Source: an uncultured Selenomonadales bacterium
Lineage (GTDB): Bacteria; Bacillota; Negativicutes; Selenomonadales; Selenomonadaceae
DNA: 42,614 nucleotides
Assembly (NCBI GenBank): GCA_946183785.1
Contig: CAMHCS010000025.1
Coordinates: 1-42,614, forward strand
Direction of reading: 5' to 3'
A program made the translations under genes and the position numbers. Shown here piece by piece: positions 23,415-32,579 of the stretch. Under the pieces are notes generated by a model. It was not told the origin of the DNA. It was given only the letters and a program-made list of their open reading frames with translations, and did not search any database. The number at the start of each line of letters is the position of its first letter. Position 1 is the first letter of the stretch.

Positions 23415-25299
23415 GCCGCGTCTCCTCCTGTTTGTTCCTGCGTTCTTTTTCCAGCCAGACCAGGAGTACCGATACGTCTGCCGGAGACACGCCGGAAATG
23501 CGGCCCGCCTGCCCGACTGAGCGCGGACGCAGGTCGGCGAGTTTTTCACGCGCTTCCTCCCGCAGACTCGGCACTTCCGCGTAGTCGATGTCGGGCGGAA
23601 GCAGCTTCGTCTCGAGCTTTTCCATCCGCGCGATCTGTTCCTGCTGGCGGCGGATATAGCCCTCATAAGTAATCGTAATATCGACCTGTTTTTCCGCTTC
23701 TTCCGAGATCTCCGGCAGATGGAACAGCGCTCCCGCTTTTTTGTAATCGGCCTCCGGGCGGCGCAAAAAGTCAAACAGCGACGTGGCCGTCCGAATCTCG
23801 CCAAACCCCGCTTCCGCCAGTTTCGCATTCGTTTCGGCGCTCGGCGTCAGTATCGTCTCCCGGAGTTTTTGCAGCGCCGTTTCGATTTCTTCTTTTTTCT
23901 TCCTGTAGCGCGCATACCGTTCGTCGGTGACGAGACCGACACGACGACCGTATTCGGTCAGACGGAGGTCGGCGTTGTCCTGCCGGAGGATCAGCCGGTA
24001 CTCGGCCCGGGAGGTCATCATACGATACGGCTCCTGCGTCCCCTTCGTGACGAGATCGTCGATCAACACGCCGATATAGGCCTCCGAACGCTTCAGGATC
24101 AGCGGCTCTCCGCCTTTAATCATCATAGCCGCGTTGATGCCGGCAATCAAACCCTGCGCCGCCGCCTCCTCGTAACCGGAAGTGCCGTTGGACTGGCCCG
24201 CCGAAAAAAAGCCGTGAATCGCTTTCAGCTCCAACGTCGGCGAAAGCTGGGTCGGATCGATGCAATCATACTCGATGGCATAACCTGCCCGCATCACGCG
24301 GCAATGACGAAGTCCCGGAATCGTGTGCAGAAACGCGATCTGCACGTCCACCGGAAGGCTCGTGGACATGCCCTGCACATACATTTCCCTCGTGTGCAGG
24401 CCCTCCGGCTCGATGAAGAGCTGATGACGCTCCTTGTCGGGAAAGCGCACGATCTTCGTCTCGATGGACGGGCAATAGCGCGGCCCCACGCCCTTGATGA
24501 CGCCGTTCGCCATCGGCGCGCGTTCTATATTGTCTCGAATGACTTTATGGGTTTCCTCGTTCGTATAAGAAAGCCAGCAAGGAGCCACGCTCCGCGTCGG
24601 CTCGTCGGTCATGAAGGAAAATGCCGCGGACTCGTCGTCGCCCGGCTGCTTTTCCATTTCGTCGTAGTCGAGAGAATCGGCGTCGACTCTGGCGGGAGTG
24701 CCGGTCTTGAAGCGCATGAGGCGAAGACCGAGACGCTTCAATGCGTCCGTCAGCTTCATCGCGGCCCGCTGCCCGTTCGGTCCGGCGTCGTAAGTCGTCT
24801 CGCCGATGATAATGCGCCCGCGAAGGTAAGTGCCTGTCGCCAGGATCACCGCGCGGCATCTGTACACCTCTCCCGTTTCCGCCACGACGCCCCGCACTTC
24901 GCCGTCCTCGACCTGTATATCTTCGATCAGAAGCTGCTTGACATCCAGATTTTCCTGTTTTTCACAGGTCTCCTTCATCGTGAACTGGTACAGCTTCTTA
25001 TCCGCCTGCGCCCGGAGCGCGTGAACCGCAGGTCCCTTTCCCGTATTCAAGAGCCGCGACTGGATCGAGGTCTTGTCGATATTCAGTCCCATCTCCCCGC
25101 CGAGCGCGTCCAGTTCGCGAACGAGATGACCTTTAGCGGGGCCTCCGATGGACGGATTGCATGGCATCAGCGCGATATTGTCCATGGAAAGCGTCGCCAG
25201 CAGGGTTTTACAACCGATTCGAGCCGCCGCCAGCGCCGCCTCCGCCCCGGCATGGCCCGCGCCGATTACCGCGACGTCATATTCTCCGGCAATAAACAC
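23401..25299 (-). CDS. mnmG: tRNA uridine-34 5-carboxymethylaminomethyl modification enzyme, FAD subunit
   Basis: 632 residues from GTG 25299 with AGGAG 7 bases upstream. The FAD-binding motif [15 protein letters not shown] starts at residue 11. [20 protein letters not shown] and the C-terminal [14 protein letters not shown] are typical of MnmG (GidA). With MnmE it installs cmnm5 on the wobble uridine of several tRNAs. It forms the standard mnmE-mnmG-rsmG order with a 39-base gap from mnmE. Confidence 0.97.
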   Translation of the reverse strand: MFIAGEYDVAVIGAGHAGAEAALAAARIGCKTLLATLSMDNIALMPCNPSIGGPAKGHLVRELDALGGEMGLNIDKTSIQSRLLNTGKGPAVHALRAQADKKLYQFTMKETCEKQENLDVKQLLIEDIQVEDGEVRGVVAETGEVYRCRAVILATGTYLRGRIIIGETTYDAGPNGQRAAMKLTDALKRLGLRLMRFKTGTPARVDADSLDYDEMEKQPGDDESAAFSFMTDEPTRSVAPCWLSYTNEETHKVIRDNIERAPMANGVIKGVGPRYCPSIETKIVRFPDKERHQLFIEPEGLHTREMYVQGMSTSLPVDVQIAFLHTIPGLRHCRVMRAGYAIEYDCIDPTQLSPTLELKAIHGFFSAGQSNGTSGYEEAAAQGLIAGINAAMMIKGGEPLILKRSEAYIGVLIDDLVTKGTQEPYRMMTSRAEYRLILRQDNADLRLTEYGRRVGLVTDERYARYRKKKEEIETALQKLRETILTPSAETNAKLAEAGFGEIRTATSLFDFLRRPEADYKKAGALFHLPEISEEAEKQVDITITYEGYIRRQQEQIARMEKLETKLLPPDIDYAEVPSLREEAREKLADLRPRSVGQAGRISGVSPADVSVLLVWLEKERRNKQEETRHDVS

Positions 25300-25338
25300 A
25301 ATATTTCTCCTTCATTTATATAAATTCTACGTAATTCA

Positions 25339-26730
25339 TCATTTTCCGAGACAGAACTTGCTGAAAATCGCGTCGATGATTCCATCGCCAGCTGTTTCGC
25401 CGGTGATTTCGCCCAACGTCTCCCAGACCGAGCGAAGGTCGATGACGATAAAATCAGCGCTCATTCCGTTTTCAACCGTCTGCAGCGTATCGGTCAGATA
25501 GCCGTAAACGCGGCGCAGAATATCCTCCTCCCTCGCGTCGTGAACGAAGGAAGCTTCGTCGCCGTTCAGTTCGCCGCAGTACGCCTTGTCCCGGATCAAT
25601 GTTCCGAGTTCTTCCATACCCTCGCCGGTCTTCGCCGATATGCGCAGAATCGAAGCCTCCGGCGCAGCCTCATGAATCACTCTTTCGCTCATGGCGTCCA
25701 GCGCGGAAAGCTGGTCGGATTTATTGAGCAGGAAAATTGTCTCCTTGTCCTTCGCCAGTGCAAGAATCTCTTTGTCTTCCTCGCTCATTGGCGCGGCCCC
25801 GTCGAAAATCGCCAGGACCAGAGCCGCTTCCTGCACGCAGGCCCGCGCCCGCTCGACGCCGATTTTTTCCACCGCGTCCTTAGCCTTCCGTATGCCGGCC
25901 GTGTCAATCAGACAGAGAGGCACGCCGCCTACGTCCGCATATGCTTCAATGCTGTCCCGGGTCGTGCCGGGGATATTGGTGACGATAGCCCGTTCCTCAA
26001 ACAACATCGCGTTCAATAGGCTCGATTTGCCGACGTTCGGCTTGCCGATGATGGCCGTTTTCAATCCGCCGCTCAATATGCGCCCTGCATGGGCCGTCTT
26101 CAGCATGGCGTCGACTTCGTCCCGCATGGCGGCGACCTGTGCGCGCACGTCGTCGATTACCACGTCGTCAATCTCTTCTTCGGGAAAATCGATAGTCGCC
26201 TCAAGATGCGCGATCATATCCAGCGCCTTATGGCGAAGCTCCCTGATCCGTTCGGAAAAACGCCCGGACAGATGACCGACCGCCATGCGAAGAGAGGCTT
26301 CCGTCTTTGCGCCGACAACTTCCATCACCGCTTGCGCTTCAGAGAGATCGAGGCGGCCGTTAAAAAACGCGCGCTTCGTAAATTCCCCGCGTTCCGCCGG
26401 GCGCGCGCCCAGCATGTAAGTGCGTTCCAGCACCGCCCGAAGGGCCACCGGTCCGCCATGGCACTGAAATTCCACCACGTCTTCCTTTGTGTAGGAATGA
26501 GGCGTCTTCATCATCAACATCAAGGCTTCATCCAATACGTCCCCTTTTTCGTCGATCACATACCCGTAAGTCACGGAACCAGCCGCTATATCCTCCATAT
26601 TTTTCCCGCTCTTCGCGCGGAACATCGCGCCGGCGACGGCAATCGCTTCCTCGCCGCTCAAACGGACGATTCCAACGCTGCCTGCGCCCGGCGGCGTCGC
26701 AATCGCGCTGATGGTATCTTCTTGATGCAT
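25339..26730 (-). CDS. mnmE: tRNA modification GTPase MnmE
   Basis: 463 residues. An N-terminal tetrahydrofolate-binding domain (DTISAIATPPGAGSVGIVRL) is followed by a helical domain interrupted by the G domain. The P-loop GKPNVGKS is at 229-236, TTRD lies in the switch region, DTAGIR is G3 and NKSD is G4. The C-terminal FCLGK holds the catalytic cysteine. It is the GTPase partner of MnmG. Confidence 0.97.
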   Translation of the reverse strand: MHQEDTISAIATPPGAGSVGIVRLSGEEAIAVAGAMFRAKSGKNMEDIAAGSVTYGYVIDEKGDVLDEALMLMMKTPHSYTKEDVVEFQCHGGPVALRAVLERTYMLGARPAERGEFTKRAFFNGRLDLSEAQAVMEVVGAKTEASLRMAVGHLSGRFSERIRELRHKALDMIAHLEATIDFPEEEIDDVVIDDVRAQVAAMRDEVDAMLKTAHAGRILSGGLKTAIIGKPNVGKSSLLNAMLFEERAIVTNIPGTTRDSIEAYADVGGVPLCLIDTAGIRKAKDAVEKIGVERARACVQEAALVLAIFDGAAPMSEEDKEILALAKDKETIFLLNKSDQLSALDAMSERVIHEAAPEASILRISAKTGEGMEELGTLIRDKAYCGELNGDEASFVHDAREEDILRRVYGYLTDTLQTVENGMSADFIVIDLRSVWETLGEITGETAGDGIIDAIFSKFCLGK

Positions 26731-26767
26731 GGCTTTATTTCCCTTCCCGCCACCATATGATACTAGA

Positions 26768-26833
26768 ACCTGTTAACATCATCTGATTTTTACAGGTCTG
26801 CATGAGACGTCATCCGAGCCGTAGGCTCGGATG
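26768..26833 (+). repeat. Two-hairpin dispersed repeat, copy B
   Basis: First hairpin acctgt ... acaggt (26768-26797), linker gcatgagacgtca (26800-26812), second hairpin catccgagcc/ggctcggatg (26811-26833). It matches copy A (197-266, minus strand) in linker, spacing and the ctgttaa/tttacag phrase, with stem positions changed in pairs. Inserted between jag and mnmE, antisense to both. Confidence 0.6.
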
Positions 26834-26837
26834 TATA

Positions 26838-26872
26838 AAAAAACCGCCGCAATAATCGCGACGGCTTTTTAC
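26838..26872 (-). terminator. Terminator of jag
   Basis: gccgtcgcg (minus strand) pairs with tgcggcgg across a short loop, then T7, after the jag stop at 26883. Confidence 0.7.
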
Positions 26873-26882
26873 AGTCATTTCG

Positions 26883-27725
26883 TCATTCTTCCGCCGCCCG
26901 ACGGTCGCGGAAGCCGCCACGTCGTTCCCTGTTCGGCTCGATGACGACCTTGCGGTACGGCTCGTCGCCGGAGCTGTAAGTCGCAACGCGGCGATTGTCC
27001 TGAAGCGCCATATGAATGATCTTGCGCTCGTGTCGATTCATGGGCTCCAGCATAATCCGCTGGCGCGTACGCGTAGCCTTGTCGGCAAGGCGCGACGCCA
27101 GACGACGAAGCGTCTCTTCCCGGCGGTCACGGTAATGCTCGACGTCGAGTACGATATGGACGCGTTTTTCTGTCAGACCATGATTTGCTGCAAGATTCGT
27201 CAAATACTGCAAGGAATCCAGCGTCTGTCCGTGCTTTCCGATCAAAATGCCGAGATTTTCGCCGGTCAGGTTCAGCACATAGGCCTCTTCCCCCCGTTCC
27301 CTCTCAATGGAAACTTCCAGATGCATGGACCCGAAAATCTGCTGCAGGAACTTCTCCGCTTTTTCCAGAGGAACAGCTGCTTCTTCTTCGGAAGGAAGCG
27401 GCATGCGCGGACGCTCTTCCCGCGCTTTGCGCTCGGATTTCCGCTCCGGCTCTTCCTCCGCCGCGTTCGCTTTTTTCGCAAGATCACCCACTGTCACTGA
27501 AGTCTCGATGACCTCAGGCATGGCTTTTTTCGGCGCCGTTTCGAATATCGTCTTGATCGTCACGCGGACTTTCGCGTCATGGCCGCCGATCAATCCCAGA
27601 AATCCTTTGGACGCTTCCTCGATGACCTCAACTTCGGCGTCCTCCTCGCGGACGTCGAGTTCTTCCAGTGCCGCCTGTTTCGCCTCTTCGACGGTCTTTC
27701 CCGTCTTTATTACAAATAACGCCAT
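26883..27725 (-). CDS. jag: RNA-binding protein Jag / KhpB
   Basis: 280 residues. The Jag-N domain (1-58, ending GFLGLIGGHDAKV), a charged linker (about 65-130), a KH domain with ILIGKHGQTLDSLQ (about 155-168) and a C-terminal R3H domain (RHERKIIHMALQD) follow in order. KhpB binds RNA and influences cell elongation in Firmicutes. It lies directly behind yidC, as in most relatives. AGGAGG is about 9 bases before the ATG. Confidence 0.95.
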   Translation of the reverse strand: MALFVIKTGKTVEEAKQAALEELDVREEDAEVEVIEEASKGFLGLIGGHDAKVRVTIKTIFETAPKKAMPEVIETSVTVGDLAKKANAAEEEPERKSERKAREERPRMPLPSEEEAAVPLEKAEKFLQQIFGSMHLEVSIERERGEEAYVLNLTGENLGILIGKHGQTLDSLQYLTNLAANHGLTEKRVHIVLDVEHYRDRREETLRRLASRLADKATRTRQRIMLEPMNRHERKIIHMALQDNRRVATYSSGDEPYRKVVIEPNRERRGGFRDRRAAEE

Positions 27726-27741
27726 ATACGGCTGCCTCCTA

Positions 27742-28467
27742 TTACTTTCCCTTTTTCTTACCCTTCGCAGAATCCTTGTCCATTTTCTGTTCTTTTTTTG
27801 CGGACTTCACATCCTCGTTTTTCTTTTCGTCGCGGAACATCCACCACTGCTGCAATCCCTGGACAAAATTCATCGTAATCCAGTACAAAACGAGACCCGC
27901 CGCAAAATTCCAGCTGATCCAGCCAATGAAAAGAGGCATCATATACGCCATCATTTTCGCCTGGGAGCCGCCTTCCGAGGGGGTCGTCTGCATCGACACC
28001 ACATAAGTTGTCAGGGCGGATACGATTGGAAGAATGTGAAGCGGATCCGCTTCCGAAAGAGAGGAAATCCAGAAAAAAGAAGGATCTCCTTCATACGTCA
28101 TATCCCGAAGCGCATAATAAATCGCCATCAAAATCGGCATCTGCACGAGAAGCGGCAAGCACCCGGCCAACGGATTGACGCCCGCGCTTTCGTACAGCTT
28201 CGCCATTTCCTGTTGCAGCTGCTGCGGATTATTCTTGTATTGATCTTGCAGCTTCTTCATCTTCGGCTGGAGCTCCTGCAAGCCCTTCATGGACTTGATC
28301 TGCTTTGCCGTAAGCGGATAGAGCGCCATCTTAATGATAATCGTCAGAAGAATAATGGCTACGCCATAATTCGGAAAGCCCGCGCCGGACAAAAACTCAT
28401 AGAGAACGTTGATGCCCGTCTGGAACAAATGAACGATAGGGTTCAACAGGGAACCAAAAAAATCCAA
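27742..28467 (-). CDS. yidC: Membrane protein insertase YidC
   Basis: 241 residues from TTG 28467, which has AGGAG 7 bases upstream; no ATG is available. The core has the IIKMALYPLTAKQIKSM segment, where Lys46 occupies the place of the conserved groove arginine. Helices around ACCPLL-like GCLPLLVQMPILMAIYY, the central region and SWNFAAGLVLYWITMN follow, with a basic tail KGKKKGK. Inserts membrane proteins alone or with SecYEG. A terminator-like hairpin lies between it and yidD. Confidence 0.95.
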   Translation of the reverse strand: MDFFGSLLNPIVHLFQTGINVLYEFLSGAGFPNYGVAIILLTIIIKMALYPLTAKQIKSMKGLQELQPKMKKLQDQYKNNPQQLQQEMAKLYESAGVNPLAGCLPLLVQMPILMAIYYALRDMTYEGDPSFFWISSLSEADPLHILPIVSALTTYVVSMQTTPSEGGSQAKMMAYMMPLFIGWISWNFAAGLVLYWITMNFVQGLQQWWMFRDEKKNEDVKSAKKEQKMDKDSAKGKKKGK

Positions 28468-28507
28468 TGTATCACTCCTAATTATTTTCGGAAAAAAAAT
28501 CTTCTAA

Positions 28508-28532
28508 AAATGCCCGGCTGACCCGGGCATTT
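28508..28532 (-). terminator. Intra-operon terminator between yidD and yidC
   Basis: aaatgcccgg (28508-28517) with ccgggcattt (28523-28532); on the minus strand T5 follows. It would separate rpmH-rnpA-yidD from yidC-jag or attenuate read-through. Confidence 0.7.
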
Positions 28533-28539
28533 CTGTTCG

Positions 28540-28752
28540 TTACGGCACAGGGTCGTAACCGCTTCCCGCAAAAGGGTGACAACGGAAAATTCTCTTCACG
28601 GCCAGCCAGCCGCCTTTCATCGCTCCGTATTTTTCCACCGCTATCATTGCGTATTCCGAGCAGGTCGGAACATATCGGCAGCAGGGAAGTTTCATGGGAG
28701 ACACAAACGTGCGATAAAATCGAATCAAACAGAGAAAGATTTCTTTCGCCAT
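28540..28752 (-). CDS. yidD: Membrane protein insertion efficiency factor YidD
   Basis: 70 residues from ATG 28752, chosen because GGGGA lies about 8 bases upstream; an earlier in-frame ATG (28767) lacks a site and would overlap rnp[26 protein letters not shown] and the C-terminal [14 protein letters not shown] contain the family cysteines and signature. It starts 4 bases after the rnpA stop. Confidence 0.95.
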   Translation of the reverse strand: MAKEIFLCLIRFYRTFVSPMKLPCCRYVPTCSEYAMIAVEKYGAMKGGWLAVKRIFRCHPFAGSGYDPVP

Positions 28753-28756
28753 GTCG

Positions 28757-29119
28757 CTATTCCCCATACGCCGATTTTTTCAGAATCCCGGCTCTTCCCG
28801 CCAATTTCAGGAAGGCCTGTTCCATCACCGGCTTCTTGACGCCGACGGCAGGCTTCCTTGCGACGAGGAGATAATAATAACCCTCGGCAAGTCTCGCCTG
28901 ATACAGCCGGTAGCTTTCGCGCATCAATCGCTTGAGACGGTTGCGCACAACGGCTTTACCCAGCTTTTTCCCGGCGGCGAAGCCGGCTTTTCTTCCCGGC
29001 CCGATTGCCGGAAAGACGTAAAGCACCAAATAACGATCGGCCCACGAACGCCCGCGGAGATAAACTTCCTGGAACATCCGCTTGCTTCGCAGGATATTTC
29101 GCTTCGGCAGTTTCAGCAT
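28757..29119 (-). CDS. rnpA: Ribonuclease P protein component
   Basis: 120 residues, with [25 protein letters not shown] the RNase P protein signature (basic RNR helix). It assists the catalytic RNA in 5' maturation of tRNA. Standard place between rpmH and yidD. Confidence 0.96.
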   Translation of the reverse strand: MLKLPKRNILRSKRMFQEVYLRGRSWADRYLVLYVFPAIGPGRKAGFAAGKKLGKAVVRNRLKRLMRESYRLYQARLAEGYYYLLVARKPAVGVKKPVMEQAFLKLAGRAGILKKSAYGE

Positions 29120-29143
29120 AAACGTCGGAACCTCTGATCAAAA

Positions 29144-29278
29144 TTAAGCCGAAAGCTTCTTTCTGCCCTTCTGACGACGCTTCTTCAAAACGAGGCGGCC
29201 GCCTTTCGTCTTCATGCGCGTGCGAAAACCATGCGTGACTTTGCGATAGTGCTTATTGGGCTGATATGTACGCTTCAA
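29144..29278 (-). CDS. rpmH: Ribosomal protein L34
   Basis: 44 residues from TTG 29278 with GGAGG 7 bases upstream. [20 protein letters not shown] and [18 protein letters not shown] are the invariant L34 sequence. An earlier in-frame start would add a non-homologous N-terminus, so the TTG is preferred. Confidence 0.96.
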   Translation of the reverse strand: MKRTYQPNKHYRKVTHGFRTRMKTKGGRLVLKKRRQKGRKKLSA

Positions 29279-29363
29279 TGCTGTTCCTCCTCTCTTTATC
29301 TTTCTTTCTATTCCGTTGAGAACCGGCTGCCTCGACGGCGGACGGCTACGAAATCGCCTCATC

Positions 29364-29392
29364 ATTATAGACTACGCGTCGGACGGTGTCAA
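29364..29392 (-). promoter_or_regulatory. Promoter of rpmH operon
   Basis: On the minus strand TTGACA (29392-29387), a 17-base spacer, TATAAT (29369-29364). An exact consensus vegetative promoter. Confidence 0.85.
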
Positions 29393-29414
29393 TTTAATTT
29401 TCCTCCAAAAATTG

Positions 29415-29443
29415 TTGATTCATTTCCTCGCGTCTGATAAAAT
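29415..29443 (+). promoter_or_regulatory. Promoter of dnaA
   Basis: TTGATT (29415-29420), a 17-base spacer, TAAAAT (29438-29443) preceded by TGA (extended -10). The DnaA boxes at 29466-29497 lie in the transcribed leader, suggesting autoregulation. Confidence 0.65.
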
Positions 29444-29465
29444 ACTCATGATTTCCCTTTCTAAG

Positions 29466-29497
29466 TTATCCACATTTGTTGATAATAATGTGGATAA
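29466..29497. other. oriC: oriC, left part: inverted pair of DnaA boxes
   Basis: TTATCCACA (29466-29474) and its complement TGTGGATAA (29489-29497) are exact DnaA boxes facing each other in the AT-rich rpmH-dnaA gap. Confidence 0.85.
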
Positions 29498-29535
29498 CGG
29501 ATTTTTTTGACCTATTTTTGAAAGGTGCAATTTTC

Positions 29536-30984
29536 ATGGAACAACTAGCAACACAGTCAATATGGAGCGAGATGCTGAAAAAACTGCTCGAAACGACGAC
29601 GGAAACAGAACACCAAAGATGGCTCGTTCCCATGACTCAGATTTCCCTAACTGACGAGACGCTCGTACTCGGCGCTCCCAACGATTTTTCCCGCAACTAC
29701 GTCCGGGACCATTATCTTCCTTTTATCGGAGACGCCGCAAAAGCAGTGCTAAAAAAAGATCTTGAAATCAAGATTGAAACGATTCTATCCGACGCTGATC
29801 AAGAGAGAAAGACTAAAGATTCTTCTGCAAAAGAAGATCTTACCAATCAGGACGAGGACGCCGCTCTTTCGCAAACGTCCCTTTTCTCCGCCGAACATAC
29901 TTCCACAGCGCCGTCCTATACGAAAAACAATCTTTTCGATCCCGTACGCCCGGGAGATTTTTCTTCATTAAAGGAAAAGTACACATTTGAGAACTTCGTC
30001 CGCGGCACTTCGAACCGGACCGCTTACGAAGCGGCGCTCGCCGTCGCCAAAAATCCCGGACAGGTCTATAATCCGCTGTTCCTCTACGGCGGCGTTGGTC
30101 TCGGCAAGACACATCTGATGCACGCTATCGGGAACCGGATTTTGAAAGAAAATCCGACGATGCGCGTCCTTTACATTTCCAGCGAAAAATTCCTGAACGA
30201 CTTCATCGCGTCGATTCGCGACGGAAAACCGGCGGACTTCCAAAATAAATACAGAAATATTGACGTGCTGCTCGTGGACGATATCCAGTTCCTCTATACG
30301 AAGGAACGGACACAGGAAGAATTTTTCCACACGTTCAACGTACTGTATGACGCGGATAAGGCCATCATTCTGTCCGCCGACCGTCACCCAAGGGACATCA
30401 AGAACCTCGAGGATCGTCTCCGCTCTCGTTTTGAATGGGGACTTCCCGTCGACATTACGGCGCCGGATCTTGAGACTCGTATCGCCATTTTGCAAAAGAA
30501 AGCGATGATGGAAAATCTCGACATTCAGGAAGACGTCTTTTACTTCATCGCCAGCCGCGTGGACAGCAACGTCCGGGAACTGGAAGGAGCTCTGACACGC
30601 GTCGTGCTTCAGGCTTCCATCGACAAGAAGCCTATCACCGTAGAAATCGCCAGCCGGGCCATGCACGGCAGCTATCCGACGGAACGAAAGAAAGAAATCA
30701 CACTGGAACTGATCCAGGACGTCACCGCTTCCTATTTCAACATCACGACGGAAGACCTTCTTTCCAAAAAGAGAAGCCAGGACGTCGCATTTCCCCGACA
30801 GGTCGCAATGTATCTCTGCTGCACGATGACGGAAACCTCTACGACAAAAATCGGCGAATACTTCGGCGGCAAGGACCACTCCACCGTCATGCACGCCCGC
30901 GATAAAATTGCAAAGAAAAGAGAGCAGGATTCTCATTTCAACCAAAAGATCGGCGAATTGATCGACAGAATCCGCCAGATGTAA
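29536..30984 (+). CDS. dnaA: Chromosomal replication initiator DnaA
   Basis: 482 residues from ATG 29536, with AAAGGTG 8 bases upstream. Domain I (1-80) binds helicase partners, and a variable linker (about 85-140) follows. The AAA+ domain has Walker A GGVGLGKT (185-192) and Walker B VDDIQF (Asp248, Asp249). The C-terminal DNA-binding domain has FGGKDHSTVMHARDKI. It binds the DnaA boxes on both sides of the gene and opens oriC. Confidence 0.98.
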   Translation: MEQLATQSIWSEMLKKLLETTTETEHQRWLVPMTQISLTDETLVLGAPNDFSRNYVRDHYLPFIGDAAKAVLKKDLEIKIETILSDADQERKTKDSSAKEDLTNQDEDAALSQTSLFSAEHTSTAPSYTKNNLFDPVRPGDFSSLKEKYTFENFVRGTSNRTAYEAALAVAKNPGQVYNPLFLYGGVGLGKTHLMHAIGNRILKENPTMRVLYISSEKFLNDFIASIRDGKPADFQNKYRNIDVLLVDDIQFLYTKERTQEEFFHTFNVLYDADKAIILSADRHPRDIKNLEDRLRSRFEWGLPVDITAPDLETRIAILQKKAMMENLDIQEDVFYFIASRVDSNVRELEGALTRVVLQASIDKKPITVEIASRAMHGSYPTERKKEITLELIQDVTASYFNITTEDLLSKKRSQDVAFPRQVAMYLCCTMTETSTTKIGEYFGGKDHSTVMHARDKIAKKREQDSHFNQKIGELIDRIRQM

Positions 30985-31200
30985 TCCTGTGGACAAGGCG
31001 GAGAAAAAAATGTCCAAAACTTGTTCAAAAACGAAAAGGAATATTTATTCTGTGACGAATGTGGAAGATATACCTTCTCCTTCAACAGCGTTATGAACAT
31101 CTTTCAGACCTTCGACTTAAAGGGCTGCAGCCTCATATCCACATTTTCACAGTCCCTACTACTACATCTACTAGATATATAAATATTATTTGTGTTAATA
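30985..31200. other. oriC: oriC, right part: DnaA boxes, DnaA-trio and AT-rich unwinding region
   Basis: Candidate boxes TGTGGACAA (30988-30996) and ATATCCACA (31135-31143), the latter followed by TTTTCACAG (31144-31152). A short GC-containing spacer then leads to six triplets CTA CTA CTA CAT CTA CTA (31156-31173) and an AT-rich run (atatataaatatt). This is the order DnaA box, spacer, DnaA-trio, duplex-unwinding element known from B. subtilis, so opening probably occurs here. Confidence 0.75.
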
Positions 31201-31219
31201 AAACGTGAGGTGCATAACC

Positions 31220-32335
31220 GTGAAATTTTCCTGTCTGAAATCGGAACTGTCGCAAGCCGTTCAAATTGCAAGCCGTTCCGTCGCAAATAAACCGCAGACT
31301 CCCATCATGTCCGGCATTTACCTCCATGCGGTCGACAACATGTTGGAGCTGCAGGCGACAGATTATGAAATAGGAGTCATACTCCATATTCCAGCAGAAG
31401 TGGAAAAGAACGGGGAGGTAGTCGTATCAGGCCGCTATCTTCAGGAAGTCGTGCGCACGTTACCGGAAGAAGAAGTGAAGGTTGAATATGATCATGACAC
31501 CAAAATCCTGAAAATTTCATCCGGGCGATCGAATTTCACGCTTTTGAGCATGAACGCAGCCGATTACCCGCAAATCACGCGCATAAAAGAAAGCAAGCAT
31601 TTCAAGGTCAGCAGCGCCGTTTTGAAAGATCTGATCCGCAGAACCACCTTCGCCTGTTCTTCCGACGAAACGCGTCCGGTTTTTACCGGCGCTTTATTAG
31701 AGCTGGAAAATGATTCGATCCGAATGGCCGCTTCAAACGTTCATCGTCTCGCGGTCAACGAAGGGAAGATCGAGGAAAATGCAGAAGAGAAAAACAATTA
31801 TATAGTCCCCAAGCGAGTTCTCGAAGAGTTCCAGCATATCATGAGCAGCGAAGTCCCGGAAGAAGTGGCTGTAAGCTGTACGCGCAGCGAGATGAGCTTC
31901 GAGACGGAGAAGTTTTATCTGACCACCCGTCTTATCGAAGGACAGTTCCCGGATTATCGCCGCGCGATTCCCGAACAGTTCGCCACTCGGGTGCAAATGA
32001 AGACTGCGGACTTCCTCGCCGCCGTTTCCCGTGTCGGCCTGATTGCGCGTTCTTCGGAATACAACACTGTAAAGTTGATTTTCAACATGGGGGAAGTGCA
32101 TATCTCTTCTGACAATCCCATCGTCGGCAAAGCGGAAGAAACGGTACCGGCAGATATCGACGGCGAAGACGTCAAGATTGCTTTCAACGCGGCATATTTG
32201 ATTGATGTGCTGAAAATAGTCAACGGCGAGGAATTCATGCTTTTTATGAACGATTCATTGAAACCCGCCGCCGTCCGTGATCTAGAGAAGCAAGATTTCG
32301 TCTATATCATTACGCCGGTGCGTACGAAGAACTGA
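31220..32335 (+). CDS. dnaN: DNA polymerase III beta sliding clamp
   Basis: 371 residues from GTG 31220 with GAGG (31207-31210) 9 bases upstream, giving the usual MKFSCLKSEL start. The three clamp domains carry NKPQTPIMSGIYL (27-39), FTGALLE and the C-terminal MNDSLKPAAVRDLE, typical of DnaN. It forms the ring that tethers the polymerase. Confidence 0.97.
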   Translation: MKFSCLKSELSQAVQIASRSVANKPQTPIMSGIYLHAVDNMLELQATDYEIGVILHIPAEVEKNGEVVVSGRYLQEVVRTLPEEEVKVEYDHDTKILKISSGRSNFTLLSMNAADYPQITRIKESKHFKVSSAVLKDLIRRTTFACSSDETRPVFTGALLELENDSIRMAASNVHRLAVNEGKIEENAEEKNNYIVPKRVLEEFQHIMSSEVPEEVAVSCTRSEMSFETEKFYLTTRLIEGQFPDYRRAIPEQFATRVQMKTADFLAAVSRVGLIARSSEYNTVKLIFNMGEVHISSDNPIVGKAEETVPADIDGEDVKIAFNAAYLIDVLKIVNGEEFMLFMNDSLKPAAVRDLEKQDFVYIITPVRTKN

Positions 32336-32348
32336 GCGGGGAAGTTTC

Positions 32349-32576
32349 ATGGAAACGATTCAGATACAGACGGACACGATACGGCTCGATCAGCTCCTGA
32401 AGCTTTCCGGCGCCCTTCCCACCGGCGGGGCTGTGAAGCCGCTTCTGGCCGAAGGAAGGATTCTCGTCAACGGAGTCCCGGAAACGGCACGGCGGAAACA
32501 GCTTTCGCCGGGCGATACGGTGACGCTTCTTCTGGAGGAAGGAGAAGAGGAATATAAGGTCGTTCGCGGGGAATAA
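32349..32576 (+). CDS. yaaA: S4-domain RNA-binding protein YaaA
   Basis: 75 residues forming one S4 domain (IRLDQLLKLSGALPTGGAVKPLL ... GRILVNGVPETARRKQLSPGD). The conserved small protein between dnaN and recF in Firmicutes, linked in Bacillus to ribosome assembly. It starts 13 bases after dnaN and ends 3 bases before recF. Confidence 0.9.
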   Translation: METIQIQTDTIRLDQLLKLSGALPTGGAVKPLLAEGRILVNGVPETARRKQLSPGDTVTLLLEEGEEEYKVVRGE

Positions 32577-32579
32577 TCG

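Noticed and set aside
23719..25323. Plus-strand open frame opposite mnmG
   Set aside because: Shadow of mnmG without recognisable motifs.
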